Positions 18,450 to 26,134 of a DNA stretch of 63,387 nt are shown one piece after another. This stretch comes from CAZWSC01 sp964636385 (GTDB lineage Bacteria > Eisenbacteria > RBG-16-71-46 > CAIMUX01): assembly GCA_964636385.1 (NCBI GenBank), contig CAZWSC010000052.1:1-63387 (forward strand), written 5' to 3'. Positions within the stretch are counted from its first letter, which is position 1. The number at the start of each line of letters is the position of its first letter. Position numbers and translations under genes: made by a program. The notes under the pieces were generated by a model. That model searched no databases. It saw only the letters and a program-made list of their open reading frames with translations, and was not told the DNA's origin.

Positions 18450-18476
18450 CCGTCCCGCGAACCTCGCGGAACGGCT
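18450..18476 (-). terminator. Attenuator-like hairpin between rpsU and mutS2
   Basis: A 12-bp stem with one G-U pair (GCCGTTCCGCGA / TCGCGGGACGGC on the minus strand) and a 3-nt loop lies 20 bp after the rpsU stop. No T-run follows, so it may be a partial terminator or an mRNA-stabilising structure. The position mirrors the terminator between rpsU and dnaG in E. coli. Confidence 0.5.
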
Positions 18477-18496
18477 TACCGGGAATCAGTGATGAA

Positions 18497-18694
18497 TCAG
18501 TGATTCTGACTGCGCTGCACCGACTGCATCTTGCGGCGGGCGGCGTTCTCCTTGCGCTTGCGTTTCTCGCTGGGCTTCTCGAAGTGCTGATGCTTGCGAA
18601 GATCCGAAAGGATCCCGGCCTTCTCGCACTTCTTCTTGAAACGCCGCAGTGCGCTCTCGAAGGTCTCATTGTCCTTTACGCGAATACCTGGCAA
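18497..18694 (-). CDS. rpsU: 30S ribosomal protein S21
   Basis: About 65 aa, small-subunit protein near the anti-Shine-Dalgarno region. The body GIRVKDNETFESALRRFKKK followed by EKAGILSDLRKHQHFEKPSEKRKRK is diagnostic. A TTG start at 18694 is proposed because S21 proteins normally begin Met-Pro-Gly-(I/V)-(R/K)-V, exactly what TTG-CCA-GGT-ATT-CGC would give; AGGGGGG lies six bases upstream. The in-frame ATG at 18712 would add six atypical residues (MLGGKR) and destroy that spacing. First gene of the macromolecular-synthesis operon, with a strong promoter at 18773-18801. Confidence 0.95.
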   Translation of the reverse strand: MPGIRVKDNETFESALRRFKKKCEKAGILSDLRKHQHFEKPSEKRKRKENAARRKMQSVQRSQNH

Positions 18695-18772
18695 CCTCTT
18701 CCCCCCTAACATAATGGAATATGATACGGAACGATCGACCGGCCCGCACAGGGCACCATCCCGAGATTTCGA

Positions 18773-18801
18773 AGTATAGGAAGCATTCGTGAACCTGTCA
18801 A
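18773..18801 (-). promoter_or_regulatory. Strong sigma70 promoter of the rpsU operon
   Basis: On the minus strand TTGACA (18796-18801) and TATACT (18773-18778) are separated by 17 bp: a perfect -35 and a one-mismatch -10. Transcription would begin near 18766, leaving a leader of about 70 nt before rpsU. It probably drives rpsU-mutS2-dnaG-rpoD. Confidence 0.85.
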
Positions 18802-18903
18802 CACGCTGGAATGATACTGACACAGATCCTGCTGCGCTGCACGGAAGGCCTCTTCCCAGGGAGATCCGGCATCCGAACCCGCCTCCAGCCCGGGGCAGGC
18901 AGA

Positions 18904-18932
18904 TTGACCATGTCCTGACCCGGTGATAACAT
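18904..18932 (+). promoter_or_regulatory. Promoter of the barrel/subtilase operon
   Basis: TTGACC (18904-18909) and TAACAT (18927-18932) are 17 bp apart, 25 bases before the ATG at 18957. It diverges from the rpsU promoter; about 100 bp separate the two. Confidence 0.5.
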
Positions 18933-18956
18933 GCGGCGAAAGCAGGCTTTAACTTT

Positions 18957-19652
18957 ATGGAAAACACGACAATACCTGTGGGTTGCCGAATCCCCCCCCC
19001 TGCCCCGAACACGGTTTCGGCCATCTTCTTCCGCCTGGCCGGCGCCAGAGTCCTGTTCCTGACCGTTATGCTCCATCTACTCGCTCCCCAGGCCGCGGAC
19101 GCCCGGCAGGGATGGTATCCGGCTGCCGGTGTGACCTGGGCCAACCCGACCGGCTCGACCGTGTCGGATCTGTACTCCTCCGGACCAGGCGCCATGGCAG
19201 CCATGGGGTACACACCGGGGGACCGGATTCGTGTTGAGGTGAGGTTCGACTGGTTCCGGCGGACGGCACATCCGTATCACCAGCTCGCCGCATATGCAGA
19301 GAGCCGCCTCACCCTGACTCCGTTCTCACTGGAAGCTCACGTGCGAATCCGTCGCGACGGGCTTGCTCCCTACCTGCTGGCCGGTCCATCGCTTGTCTTC
19401 AGCGAGGAGAGGTTCCGGTACACTCTCCTTGGCCGGGATCGAGAGGCAGTCGGCAGGCGAACCGACTTAGGCGCCGTACTCGGCGGGGGGATCGAGATGC
19501 ACAGAGGGCGCGCAATCGGGCGGCTCACCCTGCGTGCCGTGCTCACCGGCGGCAACCGCGAGGTTCTGCGCGCTACAGGGAGAGTCGATCCGCGATCCGA
19601 ACCTGCTTCCGCCTCGTTCTGGATACTCGGGTTCGAGGTGCAGCCATGGTAG
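18957..19652 (+). CDS. Small outer-membrane beta-barrel protein
   Basis: 231 aa, not recognised as a named family. A hydrophobic signal at about 24-48 (LAGARVLFLTVMLHLLAPQAADA) precedes alternating-polarity strands typical of an OmpA-like eight-stranded barrel: RVEVRFDWFRRTA, SLEAHVRIRRDGLAPYLLAG, GRAIGRLTLRAVLTG and FWILGFEVQPW, ending in an aromatic residue. Its stop overlaps the ATG of the following secreted subtilase, so the two are translationally coupled. Function unknown; no catalytic motif. Confidence 0.65.
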   Translation: MENTTIPVGCRIPPPAPNTVSAIFFRLAGARVLFLTVMLHLLAPQAADARQGWYPAAGVTWANPTGSTVSDLYSSGPGAMAAMGYTPGDRIRVEVRFDWFRRTAHPYHQLAAYAESRLTLTPFSLEAHVRIRRDGLAPYLLAGPSLVFSEERFRYTLLGRDREAVGRRTDLGAVLGGGIEMHRGRAIGRLTLRAVLTGGNREVLRATGRVDPRSEPASASFWILGFEVQPW

Positions 19653-21649
19653 CGCGTAACTGGCCAAAGAGGGTTGTGGGCGCGGTACTCGCAGCCATCC
19701 TCCTCGCCCTGAGCGCTTCAAACCCTGTTACCGCCGCGGACCGCCTCTCCACCGGACCACCACCGGGCGCGGCGCTCCACCCATCCGTATCCGCCATCAT
19801 CACGGCTTACAACGTGGGGATTACGCTCCAACCGGGGCATGTACCGGCTTGCGCATCTGCCGCGCCAGGCCGCCCCGCAGACCTGCAGCCCTGCGCGGGA
19901 ACGGCAGGGCAGCTCATCTCCTTCCCGGTCAGGATTCAGGACGACGGCCGGGCCGTCCTTCACGCGGTATTCGATACTGAAGCGGAAGCCGGCGCCGCTG
20001 CAGCGGACTGGGCGGCCGCTGATCCGGGGCTGATCCTCGATGGCATCACAGGCACTGCTCTGCAGATCCGCGCACCACCCCGATCCCTGGCTGCGCTGGT
20101 CGAAGACTCGCGGCTGACATACCTGGGACCTCCGCTGACCGGCGTGCCGCTGGGTCGGTTCGAGTCCGAAGGACTGGCCGGAATGCACGTGCCTGAGTAC
20201 TGGCAGGCCTTCGGCCGGGGGGACGGCGTACGCCTGGGAATCCTGGACATCGGTTTCGCAGGGTACAGGGAGAGGCTGGGGTCGGAGCTTCCCGGGCGTG
20301 TGAAAGCCCGCTCCTTCTACTACAGCAGCGACGGGAGCGGTGACATCACAGGCTCAGGTGATCCACACGGCACAGCGTGCGCCGAGATCGTACATGACGT
20401 CGCCCCCGAGGCAGAGCTCTACCTGGCGAACGCGGCCACCACCGTGGACCTGGAGAATGCCGTGACCTGGCTGATTGACGAGGGCGTGGAGGTGATCAGC
20501 CACTCGGTCGGCTGGCTCATCGGACCCGGAGACGGCACGGGACTGATAATCGACATCGTTCAGAAGGCCACTGCGTCCGGGATCATCTGGGTGAACGCGG
20601 CCGGGAACTTCGCCCAGTCGCACTGGGCCGGCCCATACCGGGACTCCAACCTGAACGGCATTTCCGAGGTGGATGAACTCGGCCGGGAAGGGATAACCCT
20701 CCCGATAGTTCCCCCCGACAGGGAAGTCCGCCTCTTTCTCCTCTGGGACCGCTGGCCACTGTCGAGAGACCTCGCCCTGGAGATCGACCTGCTGGACTCA
20801 CAGGGAAGGGTAGTGGCTTCGTCGGAGGAGGAGTTCGCCGGATATCCCTTTGCACTCCGGGCACTATCATATCTCCCGGCGCGGCATGAGGAAGGGATGC
20901 AGGCCAGGATCCGTCATCGCTATGGCGCACCGGGGGAAACCTGGCTCCGCGTCATCCGTGTCGACGACGGAGCGTTGTCACCCGAGTTCCGCGTCCCCGA
21001 GGGGAGCATTGTGGTGCCCGCAGACTCTCCGGATGTGCTCTCTGTAGGAGCGTTCGCCTGGGATGATACGGGCCTTGAGAGCTTCTCCTCCTACGGACCG
21101 ACGCGAGCAGGCATCCGGAAGCCGGACGTAATGGGACCCAACCGCGTGCAGTCCAGCACATACAGGAACGGATTCACCGGCACTTCGGCGTCATGCCCGC
21201 ACGTCGCCGGAGCAGTTGCACTGATATACTCCGCGGCTGTCCGTGGTGGCCTGTTCGACCTCAGATGGCATCCCTCCGACGTGCTGGCGATCCTGCGGCG
21301 CGAGGCCGTTCCCCTCTCGGGAACGCCTCCGGAGGCAGCTACCGGCTGGGGCGCAGTTCGTCTCCCCGTCGAGCGCCCCGGCGCCCGCAGGGCTCTCCTG
21401 CAGGCTGTCGGATACGAGTCCGGACCGCCCCGTCTGCGCCTGACCCGGGCTGCTGAGCCCGGACTCCGCCTGGAGGTCTTCGACGTGACCGGCCGCCTGC
21501 TTGGCCGAGTGCCTGATGTGAGCACAACTCCGCATGGAGTCGAGTACTCTCCCCGGGACCTGCCCGGCCACCCGCTGTCCCGGGGGATCTACCTCGCCCG
21601 CGATCCCGCAACCGGTGCGTCCTGCTCCTTCTACTGGCCCGGACGTTGA
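19646..21649 (+). CDS. Secreted S8 (subtilisin-like) serine protease with sorting-type C-terminus
   Basis: 667 aa. Signal peptide at 1-31, then a pro-region to about 185. The catalytic triad is intact: Asp in LGILDIGFAGY, His in GDPHGTACAEIVHDVAPEA, Ser in FTGTSASCPHVAGAVA, plus the oxyanion Asn in VNAAGNF. An insert of about 110 residues between the Asn and Ser blocks resembles a jelly-roll. The last 70 or so residues (LRLEVFDVTGRLLG; GVEYSPRDLPGH; SRGIYLAR) match a FlgD-like/T9SS type-A sorting domain lacking its very end. Likely exported and processed at the surface. It starts inside the end of the barrel gene. Confidence 0.88.
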   Translation: MVARNWPKRVVGAVLAAILLALSASNPVTAADRLSTGPPPGAALHPSVSAIITAYNVGITLQPGHVPACASAAPGRPADLQPCAGTAGQLISFPVRIQDDGRAVLHAVFDTEAEAGAAAADWAAADPGLILDGITGTALQIRAPPRSLAALVEDSRLTYLGPPLTGVPLGRFESEGLAGMHVPEYWQAFGRGDGVRLGILDIGFAGYRERLGSELPGRVKARSFYYSSDGSGDITGSGDPHGTACAEIVHDVAPEAELYLANAATTVDLENAVTWLIDEGVEVISHSVGWLIGPGDGTGLIIDIVQKATASGIIWVNAAGNFAQSHWAGPYRDSNLNGISEVDELGREGITLPIVPPDREVRLFLLWDRWPLSRDLALEIDLLDSQGRVVASSEEEFAGYPFALRALSYLPARHEEGMQARIRHRYGAPGETWLRVIRVDDGALSPEFRVPEGSIVVPADSPDVLSVGAFAWDDTGLESFSSYGPTRAGIRKPDVMGPNRVQSSTYRNGFTGTSASCPHVAGAVALIYSAAVRGGLFDLRWHPSDVLAILRREAVPLSGTPPEAATGWGAVRLPVERPGARRALLQAVGYESGPPRLRLTRAAEPGLRLEVFDVTGRLLGRVPDVSTTPHGVEYSPRDLPGHPLSRGIYLARDPATGASCSFYWPGR

Positions 21650-21729
21650 CAGGCGGGAACACCTTCACTAAGGTCATCAGTTCCTCTCGAAAGGCGGGAG
21701 CGGTAAAGAGCGAACCAGAGGATGACCAC

Positions 21730-22791
21730 GTGCCCATGATGACCATGCAGGCTCTGGCGGATACCCTGAGAACCGCCCGGAGCGTCCTCCTGACTACACA
21801 CGCCTGCCCGGATGGCGACGGAATCGGCTCGGTCACGGCGATGCGGAGCATACTGGATGCCAGGCAGATGAACTCCTGTGTCCTTCTACCTGACCCTGTA
21901 CCCCGCCGATACAGCTTCCTCGACCCGGAGGAACGGGTTCGGCACGCGCGGATGCCGGAGAGGGATTGGGTGCCGCTTATCGAGGGCTCGGATCTTGTTC
22001 TGGTTCTGGATACGCATCAGTGGGACATGCTTGGATGCCTTGCCGGACCGTTGCGATCAGCCGGCCTGCCTGCCCTCTTCCTGGATCATCATCCCGCCCC
22101 GCCCGGAGGGCTGCCCGGTGTACTCAGCGATCCGGACGCCGCCTCGACCGGCGAGCTTGTCTACAGGCTTGCCCACGATGTCCTGGGATGGGAGATACCG
22201 CTTCCTGCAGCCGAAGCGATCTACATTTCCATCAGCTCGGACACCAACTCGTTCAAGTACATCAGGAGCAACGAGAACAGCCTCGTGATCGCCGCCGACC
22301 TTGTGCGCAGGGGGGTGGACACGAATCTCGTCTACCGGAATCTCTTCGCATCGAACTCGCACGGGAAGGCCAGGCTTCTCGGGTACGTCCTGAGCGCAAT
22401 CGAGTTCGACTGGGACGGACGCATTGCCTCCGCGAAGATCCCGTACCGCCTTGTTCATGACCTCGCACTCGAACAGGACGAGATGCGTGACTGCATCCAG
22501 CACATCCTGGAGATCCGCAATGTCGAGGTCGCAGCAGTGCTGAAGGAGTGCCACCCCGGCGAGATCAAGATATCCCTGCGGTCAAAGGGCGCCTGCAGTA
22601 TCAGCGAGGTCGCTGCCGAACTCGGCGGGGGTGGTCATCCCCTCGCCTCCGGTGTCGATCTGGAGGGCTCCCTGGACGAGGCGTGGGACAGGCTGCGGCC
22701 GCACCTTGTGAGTCACCTGGCCTCAGTCAGTCTTCCCGACGGTGAAGATCAGCAGCCCGGCCCTTCGTCAGAGTGCGGGCGCTGCCGATAG
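21730..22791 (+). CDS. DHH/DHHA1 phosphoesterase (NrnA-type nanoRNase)
   Basis: About 353 aa. DHH-family phosphoesterase that degrades short oligonucleotides and/or pAp. Motifs: THACPDGDGIGS (motif I), VLVLDTHQW (motif II), LFLDHHPAPP (the DHH triad), ISSDTNSF (motif IV), and the C-terminal DHHA1 glycine loop ELGGGGHPLASG. A GTG start at 21730 with AGAGG eight bases before is proposed; the ATG at 21736 is also possible. The open frame to a TTG at 21646 overlaps the protease stop. The gene is co-oriented with its neighbours. NrnA assignment is good, substrate preference unknown. Confidence 0.88.
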   Translation: MPMMTMQALADTLRTARSVLLTTHACPDGDGIGSVTAMRSILDARQMNSCVLLPDPVPRRYSFLDPEERVRHARMPERDWVPLIEGSDLVLVLDTHQWDMLGCLAGPLRSAGLPALFLDHHPAPPGGLPGVLSDPDAASTGELVYRLAHDVLGWEIPLPAAEAIYISISSDTNSFKYIRSNENSLVIAADLVRRGVDTNLVYRNLFASNSHGKARLLGYVLSAIEFDWDGRIASAKIPYRLVHDLALEQDEMRDCIQHILEIRNVEVAAVLKECHPGEIKISLRSKGACSISEVAAELGGGGHPLASGVDLEGSLDEAWDRLRPHLVSHLASVSLPDGEDQQPGPSSECGRCR

Positions 22792-22840
22792 CGGGGCATG
22801 TACGGTGCGGGCCTTCAGTCTCTGCAACGGCAGGAGCCGG

Positions 22841-24970
22841 ATGCGCCGCATGATCCGCCTGGCATCGATCCTCCCCCTGCTCGCCCTTTCCTCATGCGGT
22901 GACGGCGGGAGTCCCGATGAGGCTTCCGCGGACATCGCCGCGGCGAAACAGGCTGAGTCCATCAGGCAGCAGCTCTTCATCAGGGTCTTCGGCGACGCGG
23001 CCCGTCTGGATCCCCTTATGGTCGCGAAGGTCCGGAACGACGGGCACGGGAAGCGCCACTACGTGGACGTCAACGGCGACGGCACACCTGATGAGGTCTG
23101 GTTCATCGACACATGCCCCCGCCATCCCGCGGAACTCCGCCCTGTCCTGGTCCGTGTCATCGACGAGGACGGCGATCTGCTGGAGGGGCACGAGCCCGAC
23201 TTCGACAGCGACCTCTACATCGTGGACTGGGGCGCAGACGGCATGATGAACGCCGTTGTGGACTACACGGACCGCACAGGCGACAACAGCGTCGACGAAA
23301 TGCTCATCTACTATCCCACCGACGACGACCGCCTCATGATCTGGTGGTCTGAGGACATCGGGAACGACAACCTCCTCTGGTACGACGTGGGCTACATGTA
23401 CGACCAGGCTGCATGCCAGTACAGGACACACTTCGGCGGCAGCGAGATCTTCGTGGCTTTCACGATCGGGCTGGACGACGACGAGTGGATTCCCGCCTGG
23501 GAGAACCCCTTCACCTTCCATGACCACATCGGGGACGGCCTCACCGAGGAGGTCATCCGTTACGAGGGCAGGGGCGACGTGCTGCACAAGGTCCGTTACA
23601 GCTTCGACGCGGACGGCGATGCGACCCGGGAAGAGCCGCGGGACTTCGATGTGAGCATCAGCGCCCACTCCCGGGAGGGGCTCCGGTTCGATGATGCAGA
23701 CGCCGACCGCCGCGTCATACGGGGCATCCCCACGGGACGCTTTCTCTCGCACGACGCAGCGCCCCGCTTCGCCCTCGAGCAGACGTGGGACGACATGATG
23801 CTCTGCTGGGTCGAGGACGACCTCAACATCGACAGCCGCCGCCGGGCCGACGGTTCGTTCCTCGATGCACAGGAACGCTGGGAGGGTGTGATCGCCAGGG
23901 GAAGCGAGTTCTTCGAGCAGATCGGCGGTCCGCCGGTGTGCGCCTTCAACAAGCGATTTGAAGTGGCCACCGGATCGAACAACCGCATCGAGGTCTACTT
24001 CGCCCCGACTGACCAGCGTATCCATCTGTACGGGGCTGTGTACATGTGGACGTATGTCGATGCCGACTACGATCTGGAGCCGGAGCACCTGTATCTCTGC
24101 TTCGACAGGACCGGAGACGGCTTCATCGACACCTGGGTTCTCGACGCCGATCTGGACGGCAGCGCCGACGATGTGTGGCATTCGCCACGGGAGCCGTTCT
24201 CTAAGATCCCCTATCGCTGGGAGACCTTGAACGCCGTGATGAGGCCGCTCCTCGAGCAGATGCCGGAAGCGCTGTACGCCCTGAACCAGCGTCTGCGGGA
24301 TGCCGTGGTCGTGGCGGCCGGGCCGGGCGGCGTACCCCGGGGGCCGTGGGACCGGATCCTGTCAGGCTTCGAAGACACGGTGCTGGACGCAGAACTCCGC
24401 CTCCGGCTGCTGACGAGCCGGGAGAGTCTTCGATACTTCCTGGACGTGCAGAAGGACCTGCTGATCCTCGCCCTGAAGCGGAGCCATGACAACCCGGGGT
24501 TCTGGAATGGCTTCAACAGCGAACGAAGTCGCGGGAACGTGATTGGGATGCGCGCCCTCGTAGAGGAGCACTTCGGCCTGAGAGCCCCGCCCGGAACACT
24601 CCAGGAGGCCCTGGCGCCGATCCGGGCCGCCTTCGCTGAGCCGAAGGCCGGCTGGGCGGAGGGCTGGATCCCGCACGCCATCGCATGGGAGTCCGACCTC
24701 TGCGGATACCATGCCTCCCGCGGAAACTTCGGCTTCTTCGGCAAGACGGAGCCCGGGCTTGTGCTGGATCTGCTCAATGAAGACGGCGGCACCCTTCCCG
24801 CGCGTGAGTGGGGTGTGGACGCCCTTCATCCCGCCGGCAACGGGGGACTGGGAGGGCTCACGCTGCACATCGACGGGACAGAGTGGCCTGTATGTGGTGC
24901 CTGGGGGATGACTGCAGGATCCAGTGGAGCACGCGGCTCTTATCGCTCACGGACGATGCGGTCACGGTAG
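22841..24970 (+). CDS. DUF4861-like lipoprotein, 5' part of a frameshifted gene
   Basis: About 709 aa. ATG at 22841 follows AGGAG. The signal sequence ends LALSSCGDGG, a canonical lipobox. Residues about 60-470 carry Asp-rich blocks resembling calcium-binding loops (DVNGDGTPDEVWF, DADGDATREE, DRTGDGFIDTWVLDADLDG). From about 590 on it matches the DUF4861 pattern (HAIAWESDLCGYHASRGNFG; FFGKTEPGLVLDLL; WGVDALHPAGNGGLGG). The frame then degenerates after a run of five G at 24903-24907 and stops at 24970, while the rest of the domain continues in another frame to 25449. Possible roles include extracellular polymer binding or degradation, not established. Confidence 0.75.
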   Translation: MRRMIRLASILPLLALSSCGDGGSPDEASADIAAAKQAESIRQQLFIRVFGDAARLDPLMVAKVRNDGHGKRHYVDVNGDGTPDEVWFIDTCPRHPAELRPVLVRVIDEDGDLLEGHEPDFDSDLYIVDWGADGMMNAVVDYTDRTGDNSVDEMLIYYPTDDDRLMIWWSEDIGNDNLLWYDVGYMYDQAACQYRTHFGGSEIFVAFTIGLDDDEWIPAWENPFTFHDHIGDGLTEEVIRYEGRGDVLHKVRYSFDADGDATREEPRDFDVSISAHSREGLRFDDADADRRVIRGIPTGRFLSHDAAPRFALEQTWDDMMLCWVEDDLNIDSRRRADGSFLDAQERWEGVIARGSEFFEQIGGPPVCAFNKRFEVATGSNNRIEVYFAPTDQRIHLYGAVYMWTYVDADYDLEPEHLYLCFDRTGDGFIDTWVLDADLDGSADDVWHSPREPFSKIPYRWETLNAVMRPLLEQMPEALYALNQRLRDAVVVAAGPGGVPRGPWDRILSGFEDTVLDAELRLRLLTSRESLRYFLDVQKDLLILALKRSHDNPGFWNGFNSERSRGNVIGMRALVEEHFGLRAPPGTLQEALAPIRAAFAEPKAGWAEGWIPHAIAWESDLCGYHASRGNFGFFGKTEPGLVLDLLNEDGGTLPAREWGVDALHPAGNGGLGGLTLHIDGTEWPVCGAWGMTAGSSGARGSYRSRTMRSR
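24903..24907 (+). other. Apparent frameshift site in a G5 run
   Basis: Reading one base back at this GGGGG run (equivalent to one missing G) joins the 5' frame ending ...WPVCGAWG to the frame beginning DDCRIQWSTRL, restoring a continuous DUF4861-like domain. It could be a sequencing or assembly error, a real mutation, or -1 slippage. Confidence 0.75.
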
Positions 24971-25449
24971 AGCTCGTTGCCGAACAGGCTGGTCCCGCGG
25001 ACAGGCCCCTGACAGTGCGCTTCAGATGCAGTGCCTTTGCCGGCCGCCGCGACGCGTGGATCGAGGTGCTTGTTTCACAGACCACGGCACAGCCCGGCAG
25101 GCACACGCTGGAACTCGGCATCAGCATGCCCCGTCTTTTCCAGGAGGACTACATCCTGGACACCGAAGCCGGGATCATGGCCTCATGGGGTGTACAGGAT
25201 CACATGATCGGGCACATCGGTCTGGGTGTGCTCTTTCCACCGGAGGCGTTCGTCCGCAGCGGGGACTCCGGGACCATCCGCCGGATCGTTGTCAGGATCG
25301 AACAGGACATCCCCTTCACCTACCGGATACAGGGCGACTGGCTTGATGGACGCCGCTTTCCGAGGTGTCCCAACATTGTGAACTGGGTTCAGGATCTCAC
25401 GCGAACGAGACAGGCTATCAGCTCTGAACCTGCTCCCTGGACTCCCTGA
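24907..25449 (+). CDS. 3' part of the frameshifted DUF4861-like lipoprotein gene
   Basis: About 180 codons in the second frame. Content: beta-rich sequence LTDDAVTVELVAEQAGPADR and LTVRFRCSAFAGRRDAWIEV, then LELGISMPRLFQED and a closing GDWLDGRRFPRCPNIVNW. It looks like the natural C-terminal half of the domain begun upstream and has no credible ribosome site of its own. Codon use and GC match the 5' part, so the break appears recent or technical. The end overlaps the convergent def gene by 32 bp. Confidence 0.65.
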   Translation, partial: DDCRIQWSTRLLSLTDDAVTVELVAEQAGPADRPLTVRFRCSAFAGRRDAWIEVLVSQTTAQPGRHTLELGISMPRLFQEDYILDTEAGIMASWGVQDHMIGHIGLGVLFPPEAFVRSGDSGTIRRIVVRIEQDIPFTYRIQGDWLDGRRFPRCPNIVNWVQDLTRTRQAISSEPAPWTP

Positions 25450-25939
25450 CCAGCTCCTTGAGGCGCTTCTGGAGCATCGCCCGCCGCATCGTGCTCAGGT
25501 GATCGACGAAGAGCTTCCCATTGAGGTGGTCGATCTCGTGCTGAAGCACTCTTGCCCACAGCCCGTCGAAGCTTTCCTCGTGCTCAGCCCCATCATGATC
25601 GAGGAATCGGAGAGTTACCCCCTCGGGGCGGTCGACATCTCCGTTGACTCCGGGAAGTGACAGGCACCCCTCCTCGTAGGTGCATGCCCCCCAGGAATCA
25701 ACGATCTCAGGGTTGATGAAGGCACGGGGATTCCCCTGCTTCCCCTCTATCAGGGGATCCGCGACGATAAGCCGTAGTGAACTGCCGACCTGAGGTGCCG
25801 CCAGGCCAATGCCCGATTCGGCGTACATGCTCTGGATCATCTCCCGGGCAAGCCGCCGGATTTCGTCATCAACCTCGACTATGGCATCGGCCTTCCTGCG
25901 AAGGACCGGATCGCCATATATGCGAATCCTCATCGGCAT
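25418..25939 (-). CDS. def: Peptide deformylase
   Basis: About 173 aa. Removes the N-formyl group from nascent proteins using a metal ion. All three signature motifs are present: GIGLAAPQVG, EGCLSLPG and QHEIDHLNGKLFVDHL, giving the Cys and two His ligands and the catalytic Glu. The start MPMRIRIYGDPVLRRKA at 25939 is typical; an upstream extension to 25981 has no family match. Overlaps the convergent lipoprotein gene tail by 32 bp. Confidence 0.97.
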   Translation of the reverse strand: MPMRIRIYGDPVLRRKADAIVEVDDEIRRLAREMIQSMYAESGIGLAAPQVGSSLRLIVADPLIEGKQGNPRAFINPEIVDSWGACTYEEGCLSLPGVNGDVDRPEGVTLRFLDHDGAEHEESFDGLWARVLQHEIDHLNGKLFVDHLSTMRRAMLQKRLKELVRESREQVQS

Positions 25940-26134
25940 CGCTCTTCCCCACCGCTTGTGGCGCGCCGACTGCGAACACAAGGCCCAGTCGGTCTACCGC
26001 GTCGGTCCTGTCAACCATGCCCCCCTGTGACGTGCGTGATGATCCTCGGAATCGGATCGGGGCACCGAAACCCTCACCCGTTTAGATGCGCCCGAACCGT
26101 CATCCGGCTGTGGACGCAGATCACGGCGACGGGA

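Noticed and set aside
22892..24181. 429-codon open frame on the minus strand opposite the DUF4861-like gene
   Set aside because: Composition is dominated by Val, Asp and Glu reverse-complement patterns; the plus strand has a lipobox, a ribosome site and conserved blocks.
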